From Parasalinivibrio latis (GTDB lineage Bacteria; Pseudomonadota; Gammaproteobacteria; Enterobacterales; Vibrionaceae): a stretch of 64,000 bases of DNA. Below the pieces are notes generated by a model. The model searched no databases and had not been told where the DNA came from. It saw nothing but the letters and a program-made list of their open reading frames with translations. The stretch is from the NCBI RefSeq assembly GCF_036825535.1, contig NZ_CP098813.1:62001-126000 (forward strand), written 5' to 3'. The first letter of the stretch is position 1, and each line of letters opens with the position of its first letter. This document shows positions 63,119 to 64,000 of the stretch, piece after piece. The position numbers were made by a program, and so were the translations under genes.

Positions 63119-63814
63119 TCAATATTTGTCTTTTACCCGCACCCAGGCCATGGGGTAACTCAGCCCCTCTTCGTCGCGTCCTTTGGGGGTTAAATCCATA
63201 AGCTGATAAGCACCATTGAAAATTTCCAGCCCCCTGGCATAAGCCGAATAGGTATGGAATATCTCGCCGTCAGGATTTTTTATAAACACACTAACTCCGG
63301 GAAGCTCACCGCTGGCATTTGGGGCATCCCGGAAGTTGTAGGTACGAAAATCAGGCTCAGGCCGGCCATCTTCAAATGACACATGGAAATCAAAGTTAAA
63401 ATCACCACCCAAAGAGGAGTACCAATTGAATTTCCACCCCATACGCTCCTTAAATGCGTTGAGCGTTTCAATCGGTGCCCGTGAAACGGCCGCAAAAGCA
63501 ATATCTCGCTGGTTAAGGTGAATATCCACGTTGTTAAAATTGTCAGCCCAGAATGAGCAACTGGAACAACCTTCTTTCCAATCAGGCCCGTACATAAAGT
63601 GGTAAATAATTAGCTGGTTCTTGCCCTTAAACATGTCTGATAAAGGCATATCTCCATCGGGGCCTTCAAATCGGTAGTCTTTATCCACCTTTACCCAGGG
63701 TAATGCCCGGCGCGCTGCACTCAGTTCATCGTGCAGTCGGGTAAGTGACTTTTCACGCTCCAACAACGCTCTTCGAGCCGTAAGCCATTCTTCTCTCGTC
63801 GCTGCCTGTGTCAT
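63119..63814 (-). CDS. DUF899 thioredoxin-like protein
   Basis: A 231-residue protein. ATG at 63812-63814 follows GGAGG by 6 nt, so the frame's upstream 13 residues are left out. The start TREEWLTARRALLEREKSLTRLHDELSAARRALPWVKV and the Cys motif EGCSSCSFWADNF are typical of DUF899 proteins, which have a thioredoxin-like fold. Role unknown; a redox activity is plausible. Monocistronic. Confidence 0.88.
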   Translation of the reverse strand: MTQAATREEWLTARRALLEREKSLTRLHDELSAARRALPWVKVDKDYRFEGPDGDMPLSDMFKGKNQLIIYHFMYGPDWKEGCSSCSFWADNFNNVDIHLNQRDIAFAAVSRAPIETLNAFKERMGWKFNWYSSLGGDFNFDFHVSFEDGRPEPDFRTYNFRDAPNASGELPGVSVFIKNPDGEIFHTYSAYARGLEIFNGAYQLMDLTPKGRDEEGLSYPMAWVRVKDKY

Positions 63815-63961
63815 AGATGCCTCCCAAATTGGCTGTACCTGATAGGTATACACAAAAGTAAAGACGGCTGGGGAATGGATATCCGGACAACAACACTTCG
63901 GTTGGAGAAACCAAGATGGCAGAAGATGGGAATTGAAGGAAGTTCGGGAAGGTAATTAGCA

Positions 63962-63991
63962 GAAAGCCCTGACATTTATATCAGGGCTTTC
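63962..63991. terminator. Hairpin at the window end
   Basis: GAAAGCCCTGA (63962-63972) pairs with TCAGGGCTTTC (63981-63991) around an 8-nt loop. T-runs are short. It may end a gene lying beyond the window. The preceding 63854-63961 shows no gene. Confidence 0.5.
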
Positions 63992-64000
63992 AGATTACTT

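Overview
The window looks like part of the chromosome of a free-living, probably marine or estuarine gammaproteobacterium (Vibrionales/Alteromonadales/Oceanospirillales-like). Pointers are a TorC-type pentahaem cytochrome, close matches to enteric/vibrio genes (YjjG, MntH, YbiT, YjdM, YeeN, MscM/YbdG), a TIGR02647-type small protein, a PEP-CTERM protein, and attC sites like the Vibrio cholerae repeats. No rRNA, tRNA, CRISPR array or intact insertion sequence was seen. The species cannot be named from this.

Layout. 1-926: 3' end of torC. 957-6449: AraC regulator divergent from an isoquinoline-1-oxidoreductase-type molybdoenzyme operon (iorA, iorB, an XdhC-type maturation factor, a MocA-type cytidylyltransferase). 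6722-8566: DUF2946-like protein plus PepSY membrane protein. 8645-10708: PAS-GGDEF-EAL protein. 10975-13838: RhtA-like exporter, SDR oxidoreductase and divergent LysR regulator. 13898-18364: sugar-type ABC importer (two permeases and binding protein on the minus strand, ATPase divergent). 18401-21660: diguanylate cyclase, yjjG, mntH. 22021-26328: AcrAB/MexAB-type RND pump. 26470-27594: rodA-like gene. 28302-31795: NfeD protease/stomatin pair and an MscM-like channel. 32012-36141: yjdM, a small lipoprotein, a DUF5718-like protein, a LysE exporter and a Bcr/CflA pump. 36299-38857: an unusual three-gene operon (coiled-coil protein, HExxH plus CFI-box protein, unknown protein). 39228-44005: YeeN, a membrane protein/HlyD/DUF2955 efflux operon and a YeiH-family transporter. 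44237-50047: diguanylate cyclase, TIGR02647 protein, DUF3047 protein, orphan response regulator, PEP-CTERM protein, ybiT. 50241-52030: RclR-like AraC regulator divergent from glutaredoxin and RclC-like genes.

52108-about 56260 is an array of integron gene cassettes, all read on the minus strand: attC-like sites separate a truncated MOSC gene, a GNAT acetyltransferase, a membrane protein, a DHCW-type cupin, a four-helix membrane protein, a two-TM coiled-coil protein and a YoeB-like toxin remnant. No integrase gene lies in the window, so this is either the distal part of a chromosomal integron or a cluster of attC sites without an integrase.

56315-63814: a PTS-EIIC/EAL fusion, a long AT-rich gap, a secreted alpha-amylase, an MmcQ/YjbR protein, a LysR regulator divergent from an EamA transporter, and a DUF899 protein.

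Themes: four cyclic-di-GMP enzymes, many transporters and efflux pumps, and several regulator/target pairs transcribed divergently. The two most unusual parts are the cassette array and the 36.3-38.9 kb metalloprotease operon. Assignments rest on reading motifs and remembered family features; no database search was run.
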